A stretch of 45,857 bases of DNA from Pseudomonadota bacterium. GTDB lineage: Bacteria; Desulfobacterota; Desulfobulbia; Desulfobulbales; CALZHT01. The stretch spans positions 78,302-124,158 of the forward strand of contig JAHJJF010000126.1 of the NCBI GenBank assembly GCA_018823135.1, written 5' to 3'. The notes beneath the pieces were generated by a model. That model was not told the DNA's origin. It made no database searches and saw only the letters and a list, made by a program, of their open reading frames with translations. This document shows positions 25,692-35,387 of the stretch, piece after piece. Both the position numbers and the translations under genes were made by a program. Each line of letters starts with the position of its first letter. The stretch's first letter is position 1.

Positions 25692-27230
25692 TCAGTTGGC
25701 TTTCCAAACAACTTCATAGCGCTCCATATGAAGGTCTTTGTTCGGGACAATAACGATCCGCTTACCGGTTTCCTCCTCGAGCCTGTCTATTGTCCCGGAT
25801 TCATCTTTAAACATCAATGAAGCAACATGGGGATGCACTTTAATCGTCACCTCGGTGCCGGGCATTTTTTTGGCGTTCCGGACGATCTTTCTAAAAATTT
25901 CATAGCAGATTGATCTGCGGGATTTAAGAACTCCTTCACCATGACAATAGATGCATGACTCGCTCATGGACCTGAACAGATCCTCGCGGTTTCGCTTCCT
26001 GGTCATCTGGACCAATCCGAACTCCGAGACCCTGAGGATGTTTATCCGGCTTTTATCTTTCTTGCAGGATTCCTGAAGAGCCTTGAACATTTCTTCGCGG
26101 TGCGCTTCATTTTCCATGTCGATGAAATCGATTATGATAATGCCGCCGATATTTCTGAGTCGCAACTGATAGGCGATTTCTTTCACCGCCTCCATGTTTG
26201 TTTTGAAAATAGTTTCCTCAAGATCAGCCTTGCCGACGTAACGCCCGGTATTTACATCTATAACGGTTAATGCTTCGGTTGTTTCGATAACAATATACCC
26301 ACCACAGCGGAGCCAGATTTTCTTTTCAAGGGCCCGGCTTGCGTCCATCTCTATTCCGTAGACGTCAAAAACCGAATCCCCTTCTTCGCAAAAATGGACT
26401 TTTTCCTTCAAATGCGGGGCAAATCTATCTACAAAATCCAGAACTCGCTCATATGTTTTCCGGTCATCCACAACCAGCCGGTCAACATTGGTTGTAAAAA
26501 TATCCCGCACCGTTCGCAGTGTAATATCCAGATCTTCGTAGACCAGACTGGGCACCGAGGCTTTACTTGCCCGACCCTGGGTCTCGCTCCAGAGATACAG
26601 CAGGTACTCCATGTCAGCTTCCAGATCTTCCCTTGAGGCATCTTCCCCGGCAGTACGAACGATAAACCCGGTTCCGGCGGGCCGCAACACTTCGATGTCC
26701 TCCCGCAATCGTTGTCGAACGTCCTCTTGATCTATTTTTTTCGAAATACCGACATGATCGGTGCTGGCCATAAACACCAGATTTCTACTTGGCAGAGTGA
26801 TATGACTGGTCAGGCGGGCGCCTTTGGTCCCCATGGGTTCCTTGCAGATCTGAACAAGGATATCCTGCCCCTCGGTCAACAGATCATCTATATCGACACC
26901 CGGAACCGCTCGCGGCAGACTTTCCGGCAAACCGTTTACGCAGCAAGGCTCCCTTCCCTCGGTTTGTTCCAGCTTGGAGATTCTCTGCTCGTAATCTTCG
27001 GGATTGACGAAAATGTCATCGACATACAGAAAACCGGTGCGGTCAAGTCCGATATCCACAAAAGCCGCCTGCATACCGGGCAAAACCCTCCGAACCCGGC
27101 CCCGGTAAATATTCCCAACCAGGCCCTTTTCCGTTGGGCGCTCAAGATAAAACTCCACAAGATTGCCGTATTCCACAAGGGCAATCCTAATTTCAAAGGA
27201 TGTCGCGTTGATAATCAGATCGGTGGCCAT
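25692..27230 (-). CDS. rng: Ribonuclease G (Rne/Rng family)
   Basis: A single-strand-specific endoribonuclease for 16S rRNA maturation and mRNA decay. At 512 residues it is RNase G-sized, without the long RNase E scaffold tail. An S1 domain is near the N-terminus (GNIYRGRVRRVLPGMQAAFVDIG); the catalytic metal-binding block includes DVNTGRYVGK and IIIDFIDM; the Zn-link is CIYCHGEG, keeping both Cys residues. It starts about 10 bases after the radical SAM gene, a pairing common in Deltaproteobacteria. Confidence 0.96.
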   Translation of the reverse strand: MATDLIINATSFEIRIALVEYGNLVEFYLERPTEKGLVGNIYRGRVRRVLPGMQAAFVDIGLDRTGFLYVDDIFVNPEDYEQRISKLEQTEGREPCCVNGLPESLPRAVPGVDIDDLLTEGQDILVQICKEPMGTKGARLTSHITLPSRNLVFMASTDHVGISKKIDQEDVRQRLREDIEVLRPAGTGFIVRTAGEDASREDLEADMEYLLYLWSETQGRASKASVPSLVYEDLDITLRTVRDIFTTNVDRLVVDDRKTYERVLDFVDRFAPHLKEKVHFCEEGDSVFDVYGIEMDASRALEKKIWLRCGGYIVIETTEALTVIDVNTGRYVGKADLEETIFKTNMEAVKEIAYQLRLRNIGGIIIIDFIDMENEAHREEMFKALQESCKKDKSRINILRVSEFGLVQMTRKRNREDLFRSMSESCIYCHGEGVLKSRRSICYEIFRKIVRNAKKMPGTEVTIKVHPHVASLMFKDESGTIDRLEEETGKRIVIVPNKDLHMERYEVVWKAN

Positions 27231-27239
27231 GTTTTTTCT

Positions 27240-29750
27240 CTAAGTCAATTCCCGTGAGGATATTTTCATAACTTTTGCCGTATACATTTCTTCATTGCTC
27301 AAAGCAAGGATTATCCGAAGGAGTTCCAAAGGTTTAACTGATGGCACACTCGCTTCCACCGTCATACATATACGCACCTGATCCTGATCCGTCAACTCGA
27401 TACTGGTTACGAGTTTTCTCGCATCAAGACTTTTTTTCCTGCCACCCCGTTCCAGAGTGATAACAAATTCTTTTTGCCGCATGAAAGATTCAAGTGGTTC
27501 GGGATCAGGGGATTTGGGAAACTTTACATGATAACAGACTTCAAACTTATCGCCTTGTTTCCCCCCAAGTTCGATGGATTGCAATGCAAAGCCCGAGGGA
27601 AGATTTTCGTTTAATTTCTGCAATAAAGCATTTTTGTCCTTCAGGGGTTCAGCAACCGTGACCAGAAGATGTTCCGCCAAACTTTCCGTGCCCAGAGGCA
27701 AAGCCGGGCTGAAGGAGACTTTCGGTGATGGATTAAAACCCTTTGAGAAAACAAGGGGCAGTTTGAGGCGTTTGAACAGCCGGAAAAACATCTGGATCAT
27801 TTCAAGATGACCGACAAACCTTGCGTCCCCTGTCCGCGAATAGAGAATTTTATAAATAAATTTTCCGGATTCCGGTTGCTTGACAATCTGTGATTTATGG
27901 GCGTTGCCGGTAATAACCGGTTGCCCGATTCCTCCGGGATCGATCAAAACCGGTTTCACCTGCTTGAAATCGCAGAGTCCGCAGGTCTGGCATCCGTGAA
28001 CCCGGCAGTCAGGTGTGTAGATTTCATTGAGGGATTTTTCCAGCTCATCCCTGAAAAAATCTTCCCCCACACCGCAATCCAGATGCTGCCAGGGAAGCGG
28101 CTCATCTATTTCCCGGCGTCGCAGATATTCTTCCAGATCGATATTATTTTTTGTGGCCGCCTGAAACCATGTTTCAAGATGGAAATAATCCGACCAGGCA
28201 TCAAATCTTGCCCCTGCCCTCCAGACATCCTCGATTACCTGCGAAAGTTTTCTGTCACCGCGGGACATGACTCCCTCAAGAAAACTCTGCCTGGGATCAT
28301 GCCATTTCAGACGAAGCCCTTTGCCTTTGAGCCGGTTTTTAAGAAAATCAATCTTTGCCCAGCCTTGAGCAATAGAAATCTGCGGCTCCCATTGAAAAGG
28401 AGTGTGGGGCTTTGGAACAAAGGTTGCGGCGCTCACATTGATCTGAAAAGCACCTCGACCCGCAAGAGCGAGGGATTTACGGGCAAGTTCGGCAATCGCC
28501 TGAAGATCTTCTTCGGTTTCCGTGGGCAGCCCGAACATGAAATACAGTTTGATAAGCTTCCAGCCCAGGCTGAAGGCGGCCCGGCATGTCTCAAGAAGAT
28601 CTTCTTCGGTAATCCCCTTGTTTATCACCCGCCGCAACCTGTCTGTTCCGGCTTCCGGGGCAAGGGTAAAACCGGACTTCCTGACCCGCTTGATCTGTTC
28701 CATCATCTCAGGGGTTAACGACCCGACCCGGAGAGAGGGCATGGACACGGACACCTTATCTTTTACAAAATGATCCATGAGCTGCACAAGCAGCGGCGAC
28801 AGGCAGGAATAGTCGCCGCTGCTCAAGGACAACAGGCCGATTTCATCAAAACCGCCTTCTTCAATACCTTTTTTGGCAAGGGCGAATATTTTTTCAGGCG
28901 ATCGTTCTCGTACCGGGCGATAAATGATGCCCGCCTGACAGAAGCGGCAACCGCGGGTGCAGCCCCTGGCTATTTCAATGCCCAGCCGGTCGTGAACAAT
29001 CTTGGTAAGGGGTACCAGGGGCTTCGACTCATAAGGCACCGCGTCAAGATCAGCGACAAAGCGTCTGGTCACCTTTTCATATCCGGGTTTGAGAGAACGC
29101 ATGCCGCAAAACCGGTTGTCCGAGTTGTACTCAGGTACAAAAAAAGCCGGCACATAAACCCCGTCAATCGCCGCGAGAATTTCCAGTAACTCCTCTTTGC
29201 TCTGACCGGAGGACTTGGCGACTCTTACCGCCTCGGCAAGATCAAGAATTGCTTCTTCACCGTCACCGAGCAATATCGCATCAAAGAAATCAGCCACCGG
29301 CTCCGGGTGAAAAGCGCAGGGGCCACCACCGATTACCAGAGGAAAATCAAGATTTCTCTCTGCGGCCCGAAAGGGGATTCCAGCTAGATCCAGAATAGTC
29401 AGGATATTGGTATAACAGAGTTCATAGGGCAGGGTTATGCCGATAATGTCGAAATCTGCCAGGGGTTTCTTGGACTCCAGAGAAAACAGCGGCTCCTTCT
29501 TTTCACGCAGCAGATCCTCAAGATCTTTGTCCGGGGAGTAAACGCGTTCGGCAAGGAGATGGGAGCGGCTATTGATGATATGATAGAGCATGGGCAGACC
29601 CAGATGGGACATACCGATTTCATACATATCAGGAAAGGCGAAAACAATTCGCAGATCAACGCTCTGCCAGTCTTTTCTGACAATGTTGAATTCATTGCCG
29701 CAATAGCGGCTGGGCCTTCTGACCAGAGGTAAAATGCTGTCAAGGTTCAC
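27240..29750 (-). CDS. B12-binding-type radical SAM protein fused to a DUF2344 domain (TIGR03960/TIGR03936 type)
   Basis: An 836-residue fusion. The N-terminal part (about 1-220) resembles the B12-binding-like region of this radical SAM group, the radical SAM core carries CTRGCRFCQ near residue 258 (CxxxCxxC for the 4Fe-4S cluster), a Cys group CRVHGCQTCGLC lies near 575-595, and the C-terminal 220 residues form the DUF2344 module. The reaction is unknown; regular pairing with rng suggests an RNA or translation-related role, which is inference. It starts at a GTG that overlaps the stop of the preceding lipoprotein gene by 4 bases (GTGA), so the two are translationally coupled. Confidence 0.93.
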   Translation of the reverse strand: MNLDSILPLVRRPSRYCGNEFNIVRKDWQSVDLRIVFAFPDMYEIGMSHLGLPMLYHIINSRSHLLAERVYSPDKDLEDLLREKKEPLFSLESKKPLADFDIIGITLPYELCYTNILTILDLAGIPFRAAERNLDFPLVIGGGPCAFHPEPVADFFDAILLGDGEEAILDLAEAVRVAKSSGQSKEELLEILAAIDGVYVPAFFVPEYNSDNRFCGMRSLKPGYEKVTRRFVADLDAVPYESKPLVPLTKIVHDRLGIEIARGCTRGCRFCQAGIIYRPVRERSPEKIFALAKKGIEEGGFDEIGLLSLSSGDYSCLSPLLVQLMDHFVKDKVSVSMPSLRVGSLTPEMMEQIKRVRKSGFTLAPEAGTDRLRRVINKGITEEDLLETCRAAFSLGWKLIKLYFMFGLPTETEEDLQAIAELARKSLALAGRGAFQINVSAATFVPKPHTPFQWEPQISIAQGWAKIDFLKNRLKGKGLRLKWHDPRQSFLEGVMSRGDRKLSQVIEDVWRAGARFDAWSDYFHLETWFQAATKNNIDLEEYLRRREIDEPLPWQHLDCGVGEDFFRDELEKSLNEIYTPDCRVHGCQTCGLCDFKQVKPVLIDPGGIGQPVITGNAHKSQIVKQPESGKFIYKILYSRTGDARFVGHLEMIQMFFRLFKRLKLPLVFSKGFNPSPKVSFSPALPLGTESLAEHLLVTVAEPLKDKNALLQKLNENLPSGFALQSIELGGKQGDKFEVCYHVKFPKSPDPEPLESFMRQKEFVITLERGGRKKSLDARKLVTSIELTDQDQVRICMTVEASVPSVKPLELLRIILALSNEEMYTAKVMKISSRELT

Positions 29751-30544
29751 TTTACAGTAACCCTCTCAAATCTCTTGGGAATATTCACGGTGAAATCTTT
29801 CTCCGAAAGTCTGACATCCTGCTGATTATATTTAAGAAAAATGGTAAGCGAACCATTCTGCTGCCGCGATTCGACAATGACCTTTCCAGGAAGGGGGCAG
29901 GTATCGCCGGCATATCTTTCATACCTCACATCCATGAGCGCCGACCCCTGATCATTGAATAATATATGTCTCAGGATGATTGATTTTTCCGGATCAAAGA
30001 GCACCTGGCTGACTGTTTGTGAATTTTCAATCCTTACTTCAAGCCAGTAGCCCTCGCCCTGGGTGGATCGGGTTATCTCACCGATGGAAATGCGCCCGGG
30101 CCGCAACCGGCCGATGAACCAGTAATATCCGTATTCCGGATCAAACCCTTCAGGGGCGAAGCGTTTAAACGCCTCGGCAGAGACCTTTCCCTCATAGCCC
30201 TTTGCCTCACTCACGGCAATATACCGGAATGCAGTTCCGTCCGTGGTCAGAATCACCGTGGGTTGCCCCAGCGGATTCACACCGATGAACTTAAAGGATG
30301 AGGAAGCCCTGGCCAGAAGATAGCCGTCAATGGTGCCGGAAAACATGAACGAGTGGAGGGACACCGTGGCATTTGCATCAAAACAGCATCCGCATTCCCC
30401 CTGGGAGGCGACCATTTCCTTGAAAGATGAAATCACCACCTGGCGCTCGTCCGCCTGGATCGGCACTGAATCCGGAAGCACAGCACATCCGGCAAACAAA
30501 AAAGCCGCAATTACGCAGCAAAAAGGAACTAATAAGAATTTCAT
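29747..30544 (-). CDS. LolB-like outer-membrane lipoprotein (DUF4292-type)
   Basis: A 265-residue lipoprotein precursor with a lipobox LFAGC (lipid-bearing Cys about residue 20). The mature part has the alternating strands of a LolA/LolB-like half-barrel (SLHSFMFSGTIDGYLLA..., QVLFDPEKSIILRHI). An unusual QGECGCCFDA Cys cluster sits shortly after the lipobox. Likely located at the inner face of the outer membrane and handling lipoproteins or lipid; the specific partner is unknown. It follows the TPR lipoprotein gene and overlaps the radical SAM start. Confidence 0.78.
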   Translation of the reverse strand: MKFLLVPFCCVIAAFLFAGCAVLPDSVPIQADERQVVISSFKEMVASQGECGCCFDANATVSLHSFMFSGTIDGYLLARASSSFKFIGVNPLGQPTVILTTDGTAFRYIAVSEAKGYEGKVSAEAFKRFAPEGFDPEYGYYWFIGRLRPGRISIGEITRSTQGEGYWLEVRIENSQTVSQVLFDPEKSIILRHILFNDQGSALMDVRYERYAGDTCPLPGKVIVESRQQNGSLTIFLKYNQQDVRLSEKDFTVNIPKRFERVTVK

Positions 30545-30701
30545 GACAATTAGTATCGGCGCAGCCTTGTTATAAAAAATGTGAGATTGAGAGGCACTCT
30601 TCTTGAATTTTCCTGTAAGAGGCTGGCATACTCAGGGAGGGGGTATGACTACCGAAAACCCTTTCCATTAAAAACAACAGAGCAAGACGCTCATTCCACG
30701 A

Positions 30702-32432
30702 TTATTTAGTGAAATTATCGAGCTTATCCTTTACCTTCTGTTTCTTTTCTTCATCGCTGTACAACTCGTAGGATTTTTCATAAGCCCCAAGCGCCTTTTC
30801 CTTGTCGCCGATCTTCAAATAAGCATCACCTGCATGCTCGTTGATGGTCGGGTCGTCAGTCTCAATTGACAAAGCTTTTTCGAGCTCTTCCACCGCTCGC
30901 TGGTATTCTCCCTGTTTAAAATAAACCCAACCCAGGCTGTCGCGGATATATCCGTCTTCCGGGCGCAGGGCAACCGCCTGCTGGATATATTCCAGGGCCT
31001 TGGGCAAATGGATGCCTTTTTCAGCCCAGATATACCCCACATAATTTAATGCGTAGGCGTCCTGGGGGTTGATCGCGAGAATCTGTTGCATCCTTTCGGT
31101 TGCCGCCGCAGAGTCACCAAGTTCATCGAGGAACATTCCGTATTCAAAGAGAATTCTTGTATCGGAAGGGTATTCGGCCATGGCCTCTTCAAAAACAGCT
31201 TTGCCTTTTTCGATCTGATCAGATTTCTTATACAGATCCGCAAGTCTCCGATAAAAACTTTTTTTCCGCTTCTCCTGATCGGCAATACAATCCGATAACA
31301 GCTTTATGGCTTCGTCAAACTTGTCTTCCTCCTGCAGCATCTGCACGAGCATCAGCATCGACTCTTCATATCCTTTCGAAGAAGAATGCACCTTGGATAA
31401 ATGATCTTTTGCGGATTGCTTGTCGCCAAGCTTATAAAAAGCCGCCGCCAGCAGCGGTCTGATATTTTCAGGCTCAGAACTTTCCTCAAGGAGACGCGAG
31501 TATATTTCTACCGCTTCATTAAACCTTTCCTGCTCCAGGTAAATCCGGCCTATGGAAAGGTCAACCTTCTGTCGGTCAGAAGCATATTCCCGAAGTTTCT
31601 GCAGCTCCTCAAGGGCTTTTTCCGGTTGCTCCATTCGGAGATATAATCCGGCAAGCTCACCTCTGGCGCGCTCATCAGTATCCTCATTTTCCAGTATTTT
31701 ATTGAATATGGAGATTGCATCGTCATCCTTCTTTTCCTGCATGAAAAATTCCGCAATTTCAAAGGCCAGGGGTGTTGACCAGTTCAGATCAAGACATTTT
31801 TCATACATCGCCCTGGCTTTCTCAAAGGAGCCGTTTTCCCGATACAGTCTTGCAAGATAGTAGTATCCCATATACGACTGATCATCCAACTTCAGTAAAT
31901 CAAGAAATATTTTCTCTGCTTCTTCGTATTGGTGGTTTCTCCCATACAGGGTCCCGAGCATCAATAAGTACTGGGGCTCTTTATCCTTTTCTATCAAGAT
32001 CTTGTAAGTTTCAACGGCCTTGTCGGTCTTTCCCATGGCTGCATAAAGGTTCGCCAGAAGCGACAAGGTTTTGATATCATGGGGGTTGTCAACGGCTAGT
32101 TTCTCCATCAAAGTCAGGGCCTGTTCTCTTTTGCCCATTTTCACCAGAAGGACGATGAGGTTGTGCATGACAAATTCGGCCTTGGTGTCACAGACCAGGG
32201 ATTTTTCATAGGCTTCGCGGGCTTCCTCGTAGCGCTCATCGTGTTGCGCGGATTTCCCCCAGAGATAGTAAAAATAGGCGCAGGCAAGATCAACCGATTC
32301 GTCATAAAGCTCGTGGCTTGATTCGCTAATCGCAACATTCTGCGCAGTACCCTGTAAATACCTGTTGCTGCACGAAGTGCTAAAAACAGCTATGCAGAGC
32401 AGAAGTAATATCTTTCTCGGTCCTGTTATCAT
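30702..32432 (-). CDS. TPR-repeat lipoprotein
   Basis: A 576-residue lipoprotein with a lipobox FSTSC (Cys about residue 21) followed by about 14 tetratricopeptide repeats, seen as repeating G/A-x2-Y and P patterns (YYLWGKSAQHDERYEEAREAYEKSL..., ALNYVGYIWAEKGIHLPKALEY). TPR lipoproteins act as protein-assembly scaffolds in the periplasm. Its position upstream of the LolB-like lipoprotein suggests a shared envelope role. The gap of about 155 bases to the next gene leaves room for a separate promoter. Confidence 0.92.
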   Translation of the reverse strand: MITGPRKILLLLCIAVFSTSCSNRYLQGTAQNVAISESSHELYDESVDLACAYFYYLWGKSAQHDERYEEAREAYEKSLVCDTKAEFVMHNLIVLLVKMGKREQALTLMEKLAVDNPHDIKTLSLLANLYAAMGKTDKAVETYKILIEKDKEPQYLLMLGTLYGRNHQYEEAEKIFLDLLKLDDQSYMGYYYLARLYRENGSFEKARAMYEKCLDLNWSTPLAFEIAEFFMQEKKDDDAISIFNKILENEDTDERARGELAGLYLRMEQPEKALEELQKLREYASDRQKVDLSIGRIYLEQERFNEAVEIYSRLLEESSEPENIRPLLAAAFYKLGDKQSAKDHLSKVHSSSKGYEESMLMLVQMLQEEDKFDEAIKLLSDCIADQEKRKKSFYRRLADLYKKSDQIEKGKAVFEEAMAEYPSDTRILFEYGMFLDELGDSAAATERMQQILAINPQDAYALNYVGYIWAEKGIHLPKALEYIQQAVALRPEDGYIRDSLGWVYFKQGEYQRAVEELEKALSIETDDPTINEHAGDAYLKIGDKEKALGAYEKSYELYSDEEKKQKVKDKLDNFTK

Positions 32433-32480
32433 AAGTATTGTCCCAAAGGTTAGCGAATGTAAAAAATCGCCAAAAACAGC

Positions 32481-33143
32481 TTAGCCGGCAACATTCCAGA
32501 GGCCTTTTTTCCCCAAGGCATTAATTACATGGCGCATAATCTCTTCATGCACTTCATCAAGAGATTTTGTCCCATCAATCTTTTGAATATAATCCCTTGC
32601 AGATAACTGGTCAAAAATGACATCCACCTTACGAAGATTAGATTCCTGTTCAAAATCATTCAATGACTCACCGCGTAGTGTCTGTATCCTGTGAAGACTA
32701 ACCGCAACAGGCACCGAAATCAACAAGACAATATCCGGAGTCGGAGCAAACTTCTCGTTTTCAGCAATTATTTTTTCAGGGTCGTTTCCTGAAGCGCCCT
32801 GATAAGCGGCGGTTGAAAAATAATACCGGTCGGTGAGCACTATCCTGCCGGCCTTCAAGCCCGGGGCAATGACCTGCTCAACGTGCTCTTTTCGGTCCGC
32901 CATAAAAAGATCGAGTTCCTGTTTTTGTGAAACTGTACCGCGCTGCGTATACAGTTTTCTGATCTGTTGTCCGAATTTTCCATCCGTGGGTTCCCGGGTG
33001 GTTACAACATCAAATCCCATCCCTGAAAGTTTTTCGGCAGCAAGGGCAATCTGCGAACTTTTTCCGGTCCCGTCTATTCCTTCAAAGACCAGTAGCATTC
33101 CTGGCCGGTCTTGAATATTTTCAGTATGATTGGTTTTTTCCAT
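32481..33143 (-). CDS. tmk: Thymidylate kinase
   Basis: Phosphorylates dTMP to dTDP. The P-loop FEGIDGTGKSSQ, the LTDRYYFSTAAYQG motif (DRY/H block) and a LID region are present; at 220 residues with a short N-terminal extension it is slightly longer than usual. Its ATG follows the pdxA TAA directly (TAAATG), so it is translated from the pdxA transcript. Confidence 0.96.
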   Translation of the reverse strand: MEKTNHTENIQDRPGMLLVFEGIDGTGKSSQIALAAEKLSGMGFDVVTTREPTDGKFGQQIRKLYTQRGTVSQKQELDLFMADRKEHVEQVIAPGLKAGRIVLTDRYYFSTAAYQGASGNDPEKIIAENEKFAPTPDIVLLISVPVAVSLHRIQTLRGESLNDFEQESNLRKVDVIFDQLSARDYIQKIDGTKSLDEVHEEIMRHVINALGKKGLWNVAG

Positions 33144-34172
33144 TTATTGAGCACCAGATGTATGGATGCGGCGATTAGTGATAATTGCCGTTGCTGTTTC
33201 AAATGCAGCGGCCAGACTTGAAGGGTCGGCCACACCCTTTCCGGCGATGTCGTATGCTGTCCCGTGGTCCACAGATGTTCGGACAATCGGCAAACCCAAC
33301 GTCACATTAACACCATCGGCAAAATGCAGCAGTTTAAATGGAATAAGCCCCTGATCGTGATACATGCTCACCACCGCGTCAAATTCACCACTCGCAGCAC
33401 GATAAAATACCGTATCAGGAGGAAAGGGCCCGGATACGTTCATTCCCAGGGCAACTGACTCCTCAATTGCCGGGCTGATAAGCGTGGATTCCTCATCACC
33501 GAACATACCGTGCTCACCGCCATGGGGATTCAAACCGGCAACCGCTATTTTCGGAGCAATGATGCCGAAATCTCTCTGCAGGGATTCATGGGTTATATGT
33601 ATTATTCTGGTGATTGTATTTTTGGCAAGGAGCCCCGGCACCGACCGATAGGGACAATGAATTGTCACCAGCACCACCCGAAGCTTCTTTCCTGCCATCA
33701 TCATTGCATATTCATCACAGTTACAAAGAGAAGCAAGCATCTCGGTATGACCGGGAAAATTTATGCCGGCCTCCTGCAGGGCCTTCTTGGTTATCGGGCA
33801 AGTCACCATGGCGGAAATCTCTGAGTGCCGGAGCATTTCCACCGCATGTTCAATGTATCCTGCCATTGCCCTGCCGGTTTCATAGCCCGGCTTCCCCATG
33901 GTAAGTCTCTGCGGGTCAAAGTCGGACCCGGCAAAAACATTTACCGCCCGGGGGTTGATTTCCCTTCCCGGCTGCCAGGGGACAATCTCAGCATCAATCC
34001 CCAGACCCGCAGCGCAAGCTTCCAGCACATTCAAATCCCCAAGGACCACTGCCTGGAAAGACCGCGCATTGTTTGTTGCCGACAGGAACTTGAGAATTAT
34101 CTCCGGTCCGATTCCCACCGGACATCCCATGGTGATGCCGATAATATTTTTTGAATCTTTCAGTGAAAACAA
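33144..34172 (-). CDS. pdxA: 4-hydroxythreonine-4-phosphate dehydrogenase (PdxA)
   Basis: Oxidises 4-phosphohydroxy-threonine in pyridoxal-phosphate synthesis (DXP-dependent route). Motifs: GITMGCPVGIGPE at the N-terminus (usual GDPAGIGPE, here with a Cys), the metal-binding His in FPGHTEML, GLNPHGGE, and YHDQGLIPFK. Length 342 residues. The start is a TTG at 34172, as no ATG in frame lies before the GITMG strand; GGGG is a few bases upstream. It lies head of the pdxA-tmk pair, with a 160-base gap before yraN. Confidence 0.95.
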   Translation of the reverse strand: MFSLKDSKNIIGITMGCPVGIGPEIILKFLSATNNARSFQAVVLGDLNVLEACAAGLGIDAEIVPWQPGREINPRAVNVFAGSDFDPQRLTMGKPGYETGRAMAGYIEHAVEMLRHSEISAMVTCPITKKALQEAGINFPGHTEMLASLCNCDEYAMMMAGKKLRVVLVTIHCPYRSVPGLLAKNTITRIIHITHESLQRDFGIIAPKIAVAGLNPHGGEHGMFGDEESTLISPAIEESVALGMNVSGPFPPDTVFYRAASGEFDAVVSMYHDQGLIPFKLLHFADGVNVTLGLPIVRTSVDHGTAYDIAGKGVADPSSLAAAFETATAIITNRRIHTSGAQ

Positions 34173-34331
34173 GTCGTTCGCCCCATTCTCTCATAGAGAG
34201 CTGCACTCAAAGAGGTAACGAGGCGGCAAGAAGGGAGGCCCCTGATGCATACAAATAAGTTTATCGATGAGTCGTCGATGCGGCAAACAGCAGCAAAAGC
34301 GGCGAGATTAGAACTTGTATGCAACCCGGTA

Positions 34332-34703
34332 TCAACACATTTCAAAAGCATTTTTTAAAACCTCAATCCGAGGTGTGCCGTTTTTCTGCAACATTACGCC
34401 GACCACATCAAACCGGGCGGCACGTTCATTTATTCCGTTCCGGGTCATGTATTCAAGTGCGGTTCGTGCAATTTTTTGCTGCTTGGCCCGGGTGATTGCT
34501 TCATGGGGAGCACCGAATAATTCGCTGGTACGGGTTTTCACCTCGACAAACACAAGGTCCCCGGAATCTTCTGCGATAAGATCAAGCTCACCGATTTTCG
34601 TGCGATAATTTCTTATGAGAATTTTATAACCCTGCGCTATCAAATAGTTTTCCGCAAGCCTTTCGCCCACTTTCCCCAGAGTCTGCCTGGTATCTGCTGC
34701 CAT
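34332..34703 (-). CDS. yraN: UPF0102 family protein YraN
   Basis: A 123-residue small protein of the endonuclease-like YraN family. The fold motif GELDLIAEDSGDLVFVEVKTRTS contains the Glu/Asp-ExK-like site typical of Holliday-junction-type nucleases; actual activity is unproven. It begins one base after the rnhB stop (TGAAATG), so the two are coupled, as in many genomes. Confidence 0.93.
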   Translation of the reverse strand: MAADTRQTLGKVGERLAENYLIAQGYKILIRNYRTKIGELDLIAEDSGDLVFVEVKTRTSELFGAPHEAITRAKQQKIARTALEYMTRNGINERAARFDVVGVMLQKNGTPRIEVLKNAFEMC

Positions 34704-34704
34704 T

Positions 34705-35334
34705 TCAGATATATTCCCGCACGCATTTAAAAGTTTTTCGATGAATTGTGCAGGGGCCGTGAATTTCTATGTATTTCCGATGTTCAAGGGTGGGATACCC
34801 CTTATGTTTCCTGAAATTATACTGCGGGAAAATCTCATGATATTTTTCCATCATCTGATCACGGGTCACCTTGGCAATAATCGATGCGGCGGAAATCGTT
34901 GCGGAACGGCAATCGCCCTTGACCAGAGCGGTTTGGGGAATCTGCATGGGAACCTTGAATTTACCGTCGACAAGCAGATAATCCGCAGCAGTGGATAAAT
35001 CCTCAACTGCAAGCTTCATTGCCAGAAGGGATGCCTGAAGGATATTCAGCCGATCTATTTCTGTTTCGGAAACAACGCCGATGCCGATGGAATAACCCGA
35101 TTCCATGAGTTCCTGGAACAACTTCCCCCTCACGGAGGGAGACAGTTTCTTGGAATCCTTGAATTTATGAAAATCGCAATGTTGCGGAAGGATGACGCAA
35201 GCCGCGACAACCGGACCGGCAAGAGGGCCGCGACCTGCCTCATCAACACCGGCAATGGCCCTATGCCCTTGACAGGCAAACTCACGTTCAAATGAAAACG
35301 TATCGGTTTCGTTGAAACCTTGGAACAGGTTCAT
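34705..35334 (-). CDS. rnhB: Ribonuclease HII
   Basis: Removes RNA from RNA-DNA hybrids and misincorporated ribonucleotides. The catalytic start AGVDEAGRGPLAGPVVAACVI holds the first acidic residues, and further acidic residues follow in LLVDGKF and ASIIAKVTRD. Length 209 residues from the ATG at 35334, chosen because GGGGAAGG lies 8 bases upstream; a TTG at 35352 is in frame. A strong intrinsic terminator ends only a few bases before that ribosome site, so rnhB is either read through or started within a very short leader. Confidence 0.96.
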   Translation of the reverse strand: MNLFQGFNETDTFSFEREFACQGHRAIAGVDEAGRGPLAGPVVAACVILPQHCDFHKFKDSKKLSPSVRGKLFQELMESGYSIGIGVVSETEIDRLNILQASLLAMKLAVEDLSTAADYLLVDGKFKVPMQIPQTALVKGDCRSATISAASIIAKVTRDQMMEKYHEIFPQYNFRKHKGYPTLEHRKYIEIHGPCTIHRKTFKCVREYI

Positions 35335-35352
35335 GGGCGACACCTTCCCCAA

Positions 35353-35387
35353 ACAAAAAGCAGGAAAGCCTATCCAGGCCTTCCTGC
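35353..35387 (-). terminator. Intrinsic terminator between rplS and rnhB
   Basis: GCAGGAAAGCCT (35360-35371) pairs with AGGCCTTCCTGC (35376-35387) with one G-T mismatch around a 4-base loop. On the minus strand it is followed by TTTTT (plus-strand A 35355-35359). It ends the rpsP-rplS transcript. Confidence 0.88.

Noticed and set aside
27897-28718. 273-codon plus-strand frame
   Set aside because: Antisense to the radical SAM gene, with no start context or recognised domain.
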